Assembly (NCBI RefSeq): GCF_002117005.1
Contig: NZ_CP021023.1
Span: 992,001 to 1,056,000, forward strand
DNA: 64,000 nt
Source: Sedimentisphaera salicampi
Lineage (GTDB): Bacteria; Planctomycetota; Phycisphaerae; Sedimentisphaerales; Sedimentisphaeraceae
Direction of reading: 5' to 3'
Positions 52,711-62,100 of this stretch are shown here, piece after piece. Under the pieces are notes generated by a model. It ran no database searches and was not told where the DNA came from. It saw only the letters and a program-made list of their open reading frames with translations. Every line of letters begins with the position of its first letter. Positions within the stretch are counted from its first letter, which is position 1. The position numbers and the translations under genes are program-made.

Positions 52711-53725
52711 CGGCGCCTGCCTCCCTAAGCACATCTTCAAGTTTGTGAAATTTGCTGCCGCCACATCTCTCACGGCAGAATCTCCGCACAGGAGGGCCAA
52801 TCAAACGCTTAAACGCTGTCCAGTATTTGAAGTAAAAGCTGAAAGCCATCTCACGCTGAAGCTTTGAATAGAGCTTGGGAAATTCCTTCATTCGCGGAAA
52901 AGACTGATAAAGAAATTCTGCATCCGCCTTCATTCCCCTCCTCGCACGTCTTCTCGCCTCCATCAGCGAAACGTAACTGATCACCTCTTCCATCTTCCCG
53001 CGCAGCTCCTTCGGGCAGAAATTGAGTATGCAGGAAGGATCTAAGAATATCGTCGGCAATTGAACAGGCACTTTGTTTGAAAGTCCGCTTGCATCTCGGT
53101 GATGGATCACAGCAGAGGGAGTAATGATAGAATATTCGGCATTTGCAAGCAGTTTATAAAAGAAAACAGTGTCAACACCGTTGCGTTTTTTGTTATCGAA
53201 TCCGCGTACGCTGCGGGCAAGATCAGTTCTCACGAGCGAATTGCCAACGTGGAAAAACTGAAGCCTTTCAAAGGCTATCAGCGTACTGTCGCGGGAAGAT
53301 ATTCTGCCTATACCTTCGCGCAAAGCGCTTTTGCCTAAATTATCCGCAACATCAATGCCCTTGGGGAATTCGTAGTAAGTTGTGCCCACGATTCCCACGT
53401 TCGCCCGCTTAATCTCATTGCAGGCGTTCTCAAGATAGAAAGGGAGCCACTGATCATCTGCATCAAGAAAGGCCAGCAGGTCCGCATTTGCGTTTTCTAT
53501 TCCGGTATTTCTCGCTGCTCCTGAGCCGCCGTTTTCACGGTCTATTATCCTGATTCGATCATCGCTGTATTCAGCGGCAATTTCCCTGCTCGAATCGGTT
53601 GATTCATCATTAACTATCACCAGCTCAAAATCCTTGAAGCTTTGAGCGAGAATCGAATCTATAGCCCTTCTTACAGTCTTCTCTTTGTTGTAAAGCGGCA
53701 TAATCACAGAAATTTCAGGCTGCAT
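52703..53725 (-). CDS. Glycosyltransferase family 2 (GT2-4)
   Basis: 340 residues. Motifs are ISVIMPLYNKEKTVRRAIDSIL, FELVIVNDESTDSSREIA, ENGGSGAARNTGIENANADL and AFLDADDQWLPFYLENA. It differs from its neighbours in the C-terminal half (RNGVDTVFFYKLLANAEYSI; ILNFCPKELRGKMEEVISYV), so it probably uses another acceptor. Start and stop overlap both neighbours (TGATG upstream, 8 nt downstream). Confidence 0.88.
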   Translation of the reverse strand: MQPEISVIMPLYNKEKTVRRAIDSILAQSFKDFELVIVNDESTDSSREIAAEYSDDRIRIIDRENGGSGAARNTGIENANADLLAFLDADDQWLPFYLENACNEIKRANVGIVGTTYYEFPKGIDVADNLGKSALREGIGRISSRDSTLIAFERLQFFHVGNSLVRTDLARSVRGFDNKKRNGVDTVFFYKLLANAEYSIITPSAVIHHRDASGLSNKVPVQLPTIFLDPSCILNFCPKELRGKMEEVISYVSLMEARRRARRGMKADAEFLYQSFPRMKEFPKLYSKLQREMAFSFYFKYWTAFKRLIGPPVRRFCRERCGGSKFHKLEDVLREAGAGE

Positions 53726-54690
53726 CAGATATCCCCCATTTTGCCCGCATCTTTTAATCCGGGTATCTTATGCTGAAGATAATGGTAATAAATATTGGGA
53801 AGGAATGAGCCGAGACGGTTTGAGAATCTGTAACGGGTTGGAAAAATGCTCCCGTAATCTGTTAATATTCTTCTTACTGCCCTGCCGTTTCCGCAGCGAA
53901 TCAGCAGTATTATCCACCATTTTAGGATTATCCTCAGGCACGGGGCAAACTCCTCGCTTAGGCCAGCATCCTTTGCCTGAGCCGAGAGTTTTTCTGCGAG
54001 TCTGAACGGGATATTCTCATCCTGCACGCTGCGCGTTATAAAACTGAACTGCCTCTGCTGAACAGCGAGCGGCGAATTTACATAAACGAGCTCCGGCTGC
54101 CGGAAAGCAACTCGAAACCACATATCTATATCGTTAGAACGCCTGAGATTTTCATCAAACAGACCCGCCTCCACTAAAAGCGAGCGTTTAATAAGCATAG
54201 TGTTTGTGTGCCCCTTGAGGCCTTGAGGGTATAAATCCAGATAGCTTGAGGTGAAGCTTTTAGAAAGGCTGTCATTCATTGCGGCAGGTGCTTTTTCGCT
54301 GCTTTCATAGCGGCAAATTTCATATCCGCCTGCAGACCATAAGATTTTGGGATGCCGTTTGAGAAGTGAAATCTGTGTTTCGTTTTTTTCTTCCAGCCAG
54401 TAGTCGTCGCAATCGAGAAAAGCAATCCATCGGCACTTCGCTTTTTTTATACCTGCGTTCCTGGCGGCTGATGCGCCCCCATTTTGCTGGCGGTGGAGCG
54501 TAATCTTATCTCCAAAATTCTGCGCAAGCTTTGCTGTTTTGTCTTTAGAGCCGTCGTCAACAACGATTACTTCATCTACAGGCAACGTTTGGGCGAGAGC
54601 GCTTTCAATCGCCCTTTCGATTGTCATTTCAGCATTGTATGCCGGAATTACTGCACTAACAGAATAATCGCTGTTTTGACAACTGCACAT
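53725..54690 (-). CDS. Glycosyltransferase family 2 (GT2-5)
   Basis: 321 residues. Motifs are VSAVIPAYNAEMTIERAIESAL, EVIVVDDGSKDKTAKLA, QNGGASAARNAGIKKAKCRW and AFLDCDDYWLEEKNETQ. It begins 4 nt after the rseP stop, with GAGGG just upstream, so it is the first of the five GT2 genes and probably shares the rseP transcript. Confidence 0.88.
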   Translation of the reverse strand: MCSCQNSDYSVSAVIPAYNAEMTIERAIESALAQTLPVDEVIVVDDGSKDKTAKLAQNFGDKITLHRQQNGGASAARNAGIKKAKCRWIAFLDCDDYWLEEKNETQISLLKRHPKILWSAGGYEICRYESSEKAPAAMNDSLSKSFTSSYLDLYPQGLKGHTNTMLIKRSLLVEAGLFDENLRRSNDIDMWFRVAFRQPELVYVNSPLAVQQRQFSFITRSVQDENIPFRLAEKLSAQAKDAGLSEEFAPCLRIILKWWIILLIRCGNGRAVRRILTDYGSIFPTRYRFSNRLGSFLPNIYYHYLQHKIPGLKDAGKMGDI

Positions 54691-54694
54691 ACCC

Positions 54695-56842
54695 TCAACT
54701 GCCGTTTATGATATTGGAAATATCGTTGAAGATAACCACCGCAAATAACAATGCAATAAGCGCAAGTCCGATGTAAATCAGCACCTTCTGAACATTGTAG
54801 CTAACGGGCGAGCCCTTAATCTTCTCTATAATGAGAAGCAGAAATACGCCTCCGTCAACTACGGGGATCGGGAGGAAATTCATAACCGCAAGGAAGCAGC
54901 TTATCATACCCATAAAGTACAGGTAGAAGGCAAAATCCTGCTGCTCAACGATCCTGTGGCTTATGCGGGCTATCCCGATCGGGCCTGAGAGCATATCCGC
55001 TCCAATCTTTCTCTCAAAAAGTCCTTTGATTGTGCTGATGCTCTGGCCGAGCATATCACCCACCCAATACGTGCCGAGCTGGAAGGCCTGAATTATATTC
55101 TCGCCTCGATACTCAACCCGCAAATCATCAAAAGGCTCAGGCTCTGCAAGCTCTTTTACAAGCTCGAATCTCTTGCCATCATTAAGCTCTAAGGAATAGC
55201 TTTGTTTCTCTCCGCTTTCAAGCTCAAGCTTGAGAGAAAGCTTTTTAATCTCTTTATTTTGAAGAATACTGATTATATCAAAATAGTCGCTCACATTCTC
55301 GCCGTTTGCCTCAAGGATTCTCGCTGCCTTGGGAAGCTCTGCAGCAGGATAATTCTCTCCCGAGCTTGATGTATCAGCGATTATCGGCATAGACATCGCA
55401 AGCACAGGATTGATTCCGATTTTTGGGTCTCCGCCTTTCTCTCGCACTTCAGGGGTTACCGTTACCGTAACCTCTTTCCTCGGTCCTTCATACTCCCTGA
55501 GCACAACAAGCTCAAGCGGCTTGTTTTCGTGTTTAGATACCACTTCGTTGAGCTGTTTGAAAGTGGGAAATTTTACATTGCCGGCTTGAAGAACCACATC
55601 GCCCCTTACAAATCTGCTGTCAGAGAGCTTTTCTGGTTCATCTATTCTCGGATCGAAAACGCCTATCCCGCCGTTGATTTTCAAAGGCGGAACAAGTGAA
55701 TAAACATTTGCCAGATTATCCGTTCTGTTGTATAGATTCCCCGTTGTTACTGGGTATGAGAGCTTGAACCGCGAAGATACCGCCTCAAGCAGGTCGTCGT
55801 TTTCAGCAAAACGCTTGGCGGAAAAGGTTATATGAGGCTTATAAATCTCTTTGAGCTTATCTCGGTAATCCTGATAATTGCTTATATGCTCGCCTTCAAT
55901 TGCAAATATTTCATCCCCGGGCTGCAGGCCTACTCTCTGGTAGTATTCTTCTGCATCCTGAAATTCTGCCACTTCAAGAACCTTCGGCTTGTAGATTCCG
56001 AACATCTGTGTTCGTGAAGCATTTGACGGCTTAATCTCCACCTGCCTCAGCTGATCCTCGCCCCTGCGGAGCTTCATCGCAACCGGCTCTTCCTCTCCGC
56101 CAAGTATGCCGGCAAGAACAATGTGGGTGTAATCGAGATTGGATCTTCCTCCAACCTCCATCTTCCTGCCGTTTATAGAGACAATCTCATCTCCGGGTTC
56201 AATGCCCGCCTCTTGAGCGGGCGAATCCTCTGCCACATACCCAACCACTGCGGGAACTTTATCAAGACCGTATCTGGCCAGCCCTGCAAAGAGCAGGAAA
56301 GCACCAATCACATTGAAAATAACGCCCGCTGAAACAACGGCCATTCTCTTTCCTACGCTTTTATTAACGAATGAACGCGGGTCATCGTCTTTCTCTGAAT
56401 CCACTGGCCCTGAATCATCCTGGCCCTTCATCTTAACAAACCCGCCAATTGGCAGCGGACCGAGGCAGTATTCTGTGTCTCCGTCTTCCTTGAATCCGAG
56501 GGGGACCCTTACAATCCAGAGGCAGTCGTCTTCTATATCCTCTCTTACGCCTGATGTTTTCGGGAGCAGTCTGATACGAAGCCCCCCTTCAGCCTTCTTA
56601 ACCCCGAAGAGGTAAGGCGTTCCGATAGACATACCTATGCTGAAGGCCTCGCAATCTATATCGCATGCGCGTGCTACAAGGAAATGGCCGAGCTCGTGGA
56701 TGAATATGATTAAACCAAAACCAAGCAGAGCAATCGCCCAGCTTGATGCTGTTTCCCAATTTGCTATAAAGAAATAGCCAATTAATGCCAAAAAGATTAC
56801 TAATGATACGACTAAATCTTTTTTCGATTTTTTCTTTTCCAT
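54695..56842 (-). CDS. rseP: RseP-like site-2 intramembrane zinc metalloprotease, enlarged
   Basis: 715 residues, against about 450 for E. coli RseP. The zinc motif IFIHELGHFLVA (His49, Glu50, His53) lies in the second membrane helix. A PIGGFVKMKG segment follows, and the C-terminal FLPIPVVDGGVFLLL carries the third zinc ligand. The periplasmic part is long and has at least three PDZ-like copies: SPAQEAGIEPGDEIVSING, VGLQPGDEIFAIEG-HISNYQDY and RFVRGDVVLQAG. The family cuts anti-sigma factors and remnant signal peptides. It starts 3 nt after dxr, a pairing known from many bacteria. Confidence 0.92.
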   Translation of the reverse strand: MEKKKSKKDLVVSLVIFLALIGYFFIANWETASSWAIALLGFGLIIFIHELGHFLVARACDIDCEAFSIGMSIGTPYLFGVKKAEGGLRIRLLPKTSGVREDIEDDCLWIVRVPLGFKEDGDTEYCLGPLPIGGFVKMKGQDDSGPVDSEKDDDPRSFVNKSVGKRMAVVSAGVIFNVIGAFLLFAGLARYGLDKVPAVVGYVAEDSPAQEAGIEPGDEIVSINGRKMEVGGRSNLDYTHIVLAGILGGEEEPVAMKLRRGEDQLRQVEIKPSNASRTQMFGIYKPKVLEVAEFQDAEEYYQRVGLQPGDEIFAIEGEHISNYQDYRDKLKEIYKPHITFSAKRFAENDDLLEAVSSRFKLSYPVTTGNLYNRTDNLANVYSLVPPLKINGGIGVFDPRIDEPEKLSDSRFVRGDVVLQAGNVKFPTFKQLNEVVSKHENKPLELVVLREYEGPRKEVTVTVTPEVREKGGDPKIGINPVLAMSMPIIADTSSSGENYPAAELPKAARILEANGENVSDYFDIISILQNKEIKKLSLKLELESGEKQSYSLELNDGKRFELVKELAEPEPFDDLRVEYRGENIIQAFQLGTYWVGDMLGQSISTIKGLFERKIGADMLSGPIGIARISHRIVEQQDFAFYLYFMGMISCFLAVMNFLPIPVVDGGVFLLLIIEKIKGSPVSYNVQKVLIYIGLALIALLFAVVIFNDISNIINGS

Positions 56843-56845
56843 ATT

Positions 56846-57994
56846 TTATTTCTTCAAACTGTAAACATACCTGCGGGTTTCACTGTCAGCGGCGATAATA
56901 TTTTCCGCTGTAACCTCGCCGGATGAAGGACAGTTGTTAATTGCTTTTTCTACAAATTCCATAATTTCAATAAAAGAGATCCTGCGATTTAAAAACAGCG
57001 AAACCGCTGCCTCGTTTGCCGCATTAAAAACGGCAGGCTTCAGCCCGCCTTCTGCGGACACATCATAACATAATCTCATTGCGGGAAAAAGTTCGCAATC
57101 CGGTGATTTAAAAGTAAGAGTTTGATAATCCGCTAAATTTACCGATTTGCAAGCCCCGCTTACTCTTTCCGGATAAGTAAGTGCATATTGTATGGGCAGT
57201 TTCATATCGGGTTCTGAAATCTGTGCGATCACCGAACCATCGACAAACTCCACCATCGAATGCACAAGTGCTTCCGGATGAACCAGCACATCTATCCTAT
57301 CTGCGGGAATATCAAAAAGCCACCGTGCCTCAAGCACCTCAAGCGCCTTGTTCATCATAGTTGCAGAATCCACAGTAATCTTTCGTCCCATATTCCAGCG
57401 TGGATGCTGGAGGGCCTGCTCATATTTTACTGCCTCAATCTGCTGGAGGGTGTATTCGTGAAACGGGCCGCCTGAAGAGGTTAAAACCAGCTTAGAGACT
57501 TCCTTCTGATTCCCGCTCCTCAAACACTGAGCGAGAGCAGAATGCTCTGAATCAACAGGAAGGAGCTCAGCGCCATATTGTTTTGCAGTTTTTGTTACAA
57601 TACTGCCCGCTGCGGCGAGGGGCTCTTTGTTTGCAACAGCAACCCTCTTGCCGGCTTTTGCAGCAGCCATAACTGCGTTGAGCCCAGCAAACCCCACCAC
57701 TGCCACCAGCACAATATCAGCTTCGGGCAGTGAAGCAAAATGCTCAAGGCATTCGCTTCCGCTGGATACGCTGGTGCTGCGTTTAGCAGTATCACTCAAA
57801 GAGCTGTAACCTTCTTCAGATACAATACCGGCATATAGCGGCTTAAACTTTTGTATCTGAGTTTCCAGCAGATCGCTGTTTTTATTTGCGGCCAGCGCAA
57901 GTACCTCAAAATCATCGCCTAAGGCTTCAATGACATTCAGTGCGCTGGTTCCTATAGACCCGGTAGAACCGAGAATAACAACACGCTTTGGCAT
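56846..57994 (-). CDS. dxr: 1-deoxy-D-xylulose 5-phosphate reductoisomerase
   Basis: 382 residues. NADPH-binding VVILGSTGSIGTSALNVIEA at the N-terminus; KRVAVANKEPLAAAGSIV; metal/substrate motifs PVDSEHSALAQCL, LTSSGGPFHEYT, WNMGRKITVDSATMMNKALEVLEARWLF and VHPEALVHSMVEFVDGS. It commits the MEP isoprenoid pathway; ispF lies at 43.4 kb. It lies 6 nt after the upstream membrane protein gene and 3 nt before rseP. Confidence 0.96.
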   Translation of the reverse strand: MPKRVVILGSTGSIGTSALNVIEALGDDFEVLALAANKNSDLLETQIQKFKPLYAGIVSEEGYSSLSDTAKRSTSVSSGSECLEHFASLPEADIVLVAVVGFAGLNAVMAAAKAGKRVAVANKEPLAAAGSIVTKTAKQYGAELLPVDSEHSALAQCLRSGNQKEVSKLVLTSSGGPFHEYTLQQIEAVKYEQALQHPRWNMGRKITVDSATMMNKALEVLEARWLFDIPADRIDVLVHPEALVHSMVEFVDGSVIAQISEPDMKLPIQYALTYPERVSGACKSVNLADYQTLTFKSPDCELFPAMRLCYDVSAEGGLKPAVFNAANEAAVSLFLNRRISFIEIMEFVEKAINNCPSSGEVTAENIIAADSETRRYVYSLKK

Positions 57995-58000
57995 AATTTA

Positions 58001-59059
58001 TCAGCCGCTGATTAGACCCATCCGCTTGGAAACCTGCTTCTTCCAACTGCAAGCGTTGATCTGAGCAAATATAGTCAGAACAAAAACCAGCAGCCAGAGG
58101 CCGGCGTATCTGAGCGAACCAATTATTACGTCTATCCAGTTTAGGCTGGAGATTTTTTCAAATATATCAATATCTCTGGGCAAGTACATAGCTCCTGCGA
58201 TATAAAGCTCGCTGAAAGGAATCTGCCAAGGGAAGAAAAATACGACTGCCGCACCTGCAAAAAGAACCGAGCTGGTAATCTTTGCCATTCCGCCAAGATT
58301 TGCAGAAACAGAAACACAGGTGCTCATCATACAGCTCATCGCAAAAAAGATCAGTGAGAAGAATACAACACCGTTAGAAAGATTTAGGACAACCTCCGCT
58401 TTCTTAAAACCGAGCTGCCAAGCAGGCTTAGGTGCTTCCTGCTCGCCCTTCATCTGATCCTCAGAGCTCAGCTCTTCAGGAAGACTGCCTTCAATCTCCA
58501 TCTCGCTTGTTTCAGCCGCTTTCTCAACGGCCTCTTCTTCAATACTGTCTGTAGTCTGGCCGGATTCAAGCTTATCGAGCTGTTCAACAGCCTCTGCTGC
58601 CTGAGAATCTATCTCTTCTGCTGCCTTATCTATTTCACCGGAAAGGTCTTCTGCCTGCTTTTCGGCTGTTTCTTCCGCATTCTTCTGAGCATCGGCTTCA
58701 TCTTCAGCAGCCTTTTTCTCGGGAGAGCCGGAGTCTTTGATGTTCTTATCTTCAGGCATTTCTTCTGCCTTGGTGTCCTTATTTTGATCGGATGCCTTGC
58801 TGTTCTCCTGAGGCTGATCAGGGGTTTTCTCTTCAGGAAGCGCGCAGCTCCCGGCTCCGCATGACATCTGCTTGCTTGAGCAATTGAAGGTGTAGTTTGC
58901 GGCCGAGCCGCTGATACGCCCCATAAATGATAAAATCATTATCGCAAGGGTGCACAACAGCCCCGCTATTGCCAGCACAAAGAAAAAGTTCCTTGCTCCA
59001 TTTAATATGTTTACCGTTTCAATGGCATCGACTTTGTTATCTACATTATTGGCGCTCAT
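58001..59059 (-). CDS. Membrane protein with long acidic central region, function unknown
   Basis: 352 residues from the ATG at 59059 with AGAGAG 7 nt upstream; a TTG at 59065 is the alternative. One membrane helix lies at about residues 23-46 and about four at residues 225-340. Between them is a low-complexity linker of about 130 residues rich in Glu, Ala, Lys, Asp and Gln (for example EEKTPDQPQENSKASDQ). A cysteine-containing patch (CSSKQMSCGAGSC) follows the first helix. No family is recognised. It is the first gene of the dxr-rseP-GT2 transcript. Confidence 0.7.
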   Translation of the reverse strand: MSANNVDNKVDAIETVNILNGARNFFFVLAIAGLLCTLAIMILSFMGRISGSAANYTFNCSSKQMSCGAGSCALPEEKTPDQPQENSKASDQNKDTKAEEMPEDKNIKDSGSPEKKAAEDEADAQKNAEETAEKQAEDLSGEIDKAAEEIDSQAAEAVEQLDKLESGQTTDSIEEEAVEKAAETSEMEIEGSLPEELSSEDQMKGEQEAPKPAWQLGFKKAEVVLNLSNGVVFFSLIFFAMSCMMSTCVSVSANLGGMAKITSSVLFAGAAVVFFFPWQIPFSELYIAGAMYLPRDIDIFEKISSLNWIDVIIGSLRYAGLWLLVFVLTIFAQINACSWKKQVSKRMGLISG

Positions 59060-59092
59060 AATCAACTCTCTTTTAATCTAAAGCCATTATAA

Positions 59093-59131
59093 TGATAAAA
59101 AAGGCCTCCCGCCCATTGGAAGGAGGCCTTT
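59093..59131 (-). terminator. Rho-independent terminator of the giant secreted protein gene
   Basis: Read on the minus strand, AAAGGCCTCC pairs with GGAGGCCTTT and is followed by TTTTATC. It sits 15 nt after the stop at 59146. Confidence 0.85.
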
Positions 59132-59145
59132 AAAAACGCTGTATT

Positions 59146-62100
59146 TTACAGACCAGTTCCGCCTTCGTCGGTTCCGCCTGTTGTATCATCTGTGTTGTCG
59201 GTATTGTCGGTGTTATCAGTATCGTCAGCATTGTCATCTTCTTGGTCGTCTGGATTTATCACCAGCTGATCCCTCTCAACATCATCAAGGTTGAGCTCTA
59301 TGCCGAAGCTTCTGATAATCACTATCTGTTCCTGTTCGTCGAGAGTGTAGGTATTGCCTTCAGCATCGCCGCAAATTACTTTCCAGCGACTCGTAGTTCC
59401 GGTAGGCCCTATCGGGACTGTCCAAGTAACAGTGCCGCCTTGGTCGCCTTCGTCTGCAAACGCAGCTTCACCTTTCATATTCTCGATTTCTTCTGCAATC
59501 AAATCTGCATTTTCCTGCGGGTCGAGGCGTTCACCGCTGCTGTCAAACATTATGATACCGCCCGGAATAAGCTTCGGACTGCTCAAGCTGCTGTTTGTCA
59601 GGCAGATGAACTGATACCATACAGGCTGAGATATATCAATCGAATCTGTTAAAGCGGTGATAGTGTGATATACATAATCATCCCATATCAGGTATTCGCC
59701 CTCAACTATATCAGCGCCTATTATGTAGCTCAGAGGAGCCGGCGGCTCGGTATCAATTATGTTTTCAATGCTTGCAAATGCAGAGGCCTCATCAGACCAT
59801 TCTCCGAGGTTGAAGTTTCTGGAGAGGTCTCTTGTGCGTACTCTGTAAGTATAGAGCTCACCAACCGGCAGGTCAGTATCGATGTATTCAGGCTCTTCGA
59901 TCCAGCCGCTGTCGTGTCCGTTGCCGCTTGTGCATTCGAAGTAGTATTCAACGCCGTTTTCGTCTGTCGCTTCAACAGCTACCATCTTGATATCTGCCAT
60001 ACCGCCTGCTACGTTCACTACGTGCGGGCTGAGAAGCATACCGGTCTCTGAGAGAGCCCATTTAGACTTATAGATATTTTCAGCATTCAGATCGGTAATC
60101 GGAGGCGTAGAATCGTCGCCTGCAACTGTCCTGCCCGCGAGAGACCACTTGGTTTCATTGCCCTGAGCATCTCTTGCCCTGCAGCGGTATGAATATTCAT
60201 CCCCTACGTTGAGGCCGGTATCGAGGAACTCTCTTGATGTGTCCCAGTCCCTTGCAATCTTCGTTTCTGGGTATGTCATCTGGAACTGATACTCTACAGA
60301 GCCGATGCAGTTGTCTGTCGTAAGGCTTGCAACCATACGAATCTCGCCAACGCCTGAGCCGTTTGATATAGGCTTGGTTTCCCAAGTCATTCTGCGCGGC
60401 TGGTCTTCAGTAAAGTCCTGTTCTACGAGATCTCCGTTCTCCCCATAAAGAGGCTGCGGAGCCACAGAGTCCACCTCGCTGAGGTTTGCCATTGCCGTTC
60501 TGTCGAGAGTGTTCACAATGCCGTCTTCGTTCAGGTCGCGTCCGTGGCACCAGTATGGAGCGTAGCAGTCGTCGAGCCAGTATTCCGCCATAGACTCTAC
60601 AGCCTCAAACTGACTTATCACGCCGTCGAAATTGAAATCGCCCTCAAGGCCTTCTGTTGTTGGAAGGACATAGTGGTAGCCGATATCAACGCGGTCAGTA
60701 TCAAGCTCGTTGTCGGTGGTTGTGGTATGCCTGTAGATATCATAATCCCTTGCATTGCCTGCACCCTTATCGAAACAGGGGCTCTCAGGCTTGTTCGGGT
60801 CTATTGCTATAGATTTCTTATTCAGATAATACACGCCTTCCTGCGCCCAGACAGGGTCGCCGACGATATTATTCGCTGCCGGATCCCATCTGTCGAAATC
60901 TGCGTTGTAGTTTATCTTTGAGCTTCCGTTGGTGTAAACAGGGCTGCCGTATTTGATATGCGGCTGGCCGTCTTCAACACGGAATACAAGACGCCCCATT
61001 GCATTGCTGTTTCTTGAACGTGCGATAAGAGCAGTTGTGCTGTTATCGAGGAAGGAGCTTGGCTGTCCGCTTCCGCTGAGTTCGTAGAAATTGCCCGGGG
61101 TTCCGGTTCCATCAGAGAAACCTACCACTGCGGAATTTCCGCCGAGTCCGTCGGTTCCGTTCTGGTCGTCGCCGGTCTCCCATTCGATCTGGTCGTAGTT
61201 GAATTCGATATCGAAATCGTTCTCGCCGCGGTCGCTTCTGTCTATTAAAACAACCTGGAACTTGTTCACTTTATCCAGATGGGATTCATAATACCCCACT
61301 TCATTCCATGTTACTGCAAACACCTTAGTGTCGATGTAGGAGCCGTCTTCAGTAATCACGCGTGCTGTTCCGCGGGCAGCTTTGGCAGTATTGCCTCTGC
61401 TGGTATCAACATCTGCATGGAAAGGCGCTATTACCGGCGTGCCCAAGTCGCTGCTGAGAAGATAATTTTGTATCTCAGAGAGAGCCTGCCAGAAAGACAG
61501 GCAGCCGTTTTCATTAACGAACACGCTATTTGTAGTCTGCTCGTAGAAGTTTACAGTGAAGCCCATCTCTATCAGCGAGGAAGAGAAGTCGTTGCCGTAT
61601 TCTTCTGGATCGAAATCGTACAGGTCAGTCTCGGATTCGAGAAGGATTTCCTGATCAGAGATGCTGTATGAAGATTCCGCAGGATTTCTAACAGGCCTTA
61701 CAGCTTCAATTCCCATATCTATCGGAGCCTGCTCCACGTTGCCTTCTTCAATAAGGCTGTACCTTATATCCGCTGTGGAAGGCTCTCCTTCATTCACCTC
61801 ATTAACCGCAATCTGAGCGCCGTTAGAGCTGAGGTTGCCATGGAAAATGCTGTTTATAGCTGAAACGTAGCTGTCGTTGGTGGCAAGAATTCCGCCGCCC
61901 TTACCGGTTGAGCTTGTAACTACATTATCAGCCAGTGTGCAGTTTATAAGCTGCGGGTCTGAGTATTTGCTGGAGCACAATCCGCCGCCGCCGAATGCGG
62001 AGTAGTTGTTATTCATCAGCACATTACGCAGATATGTTGATCTGTATTCTGTAGTCTCTAACACATCAGTTAGCGTTTTGCCTGAGATATACATACCGCC

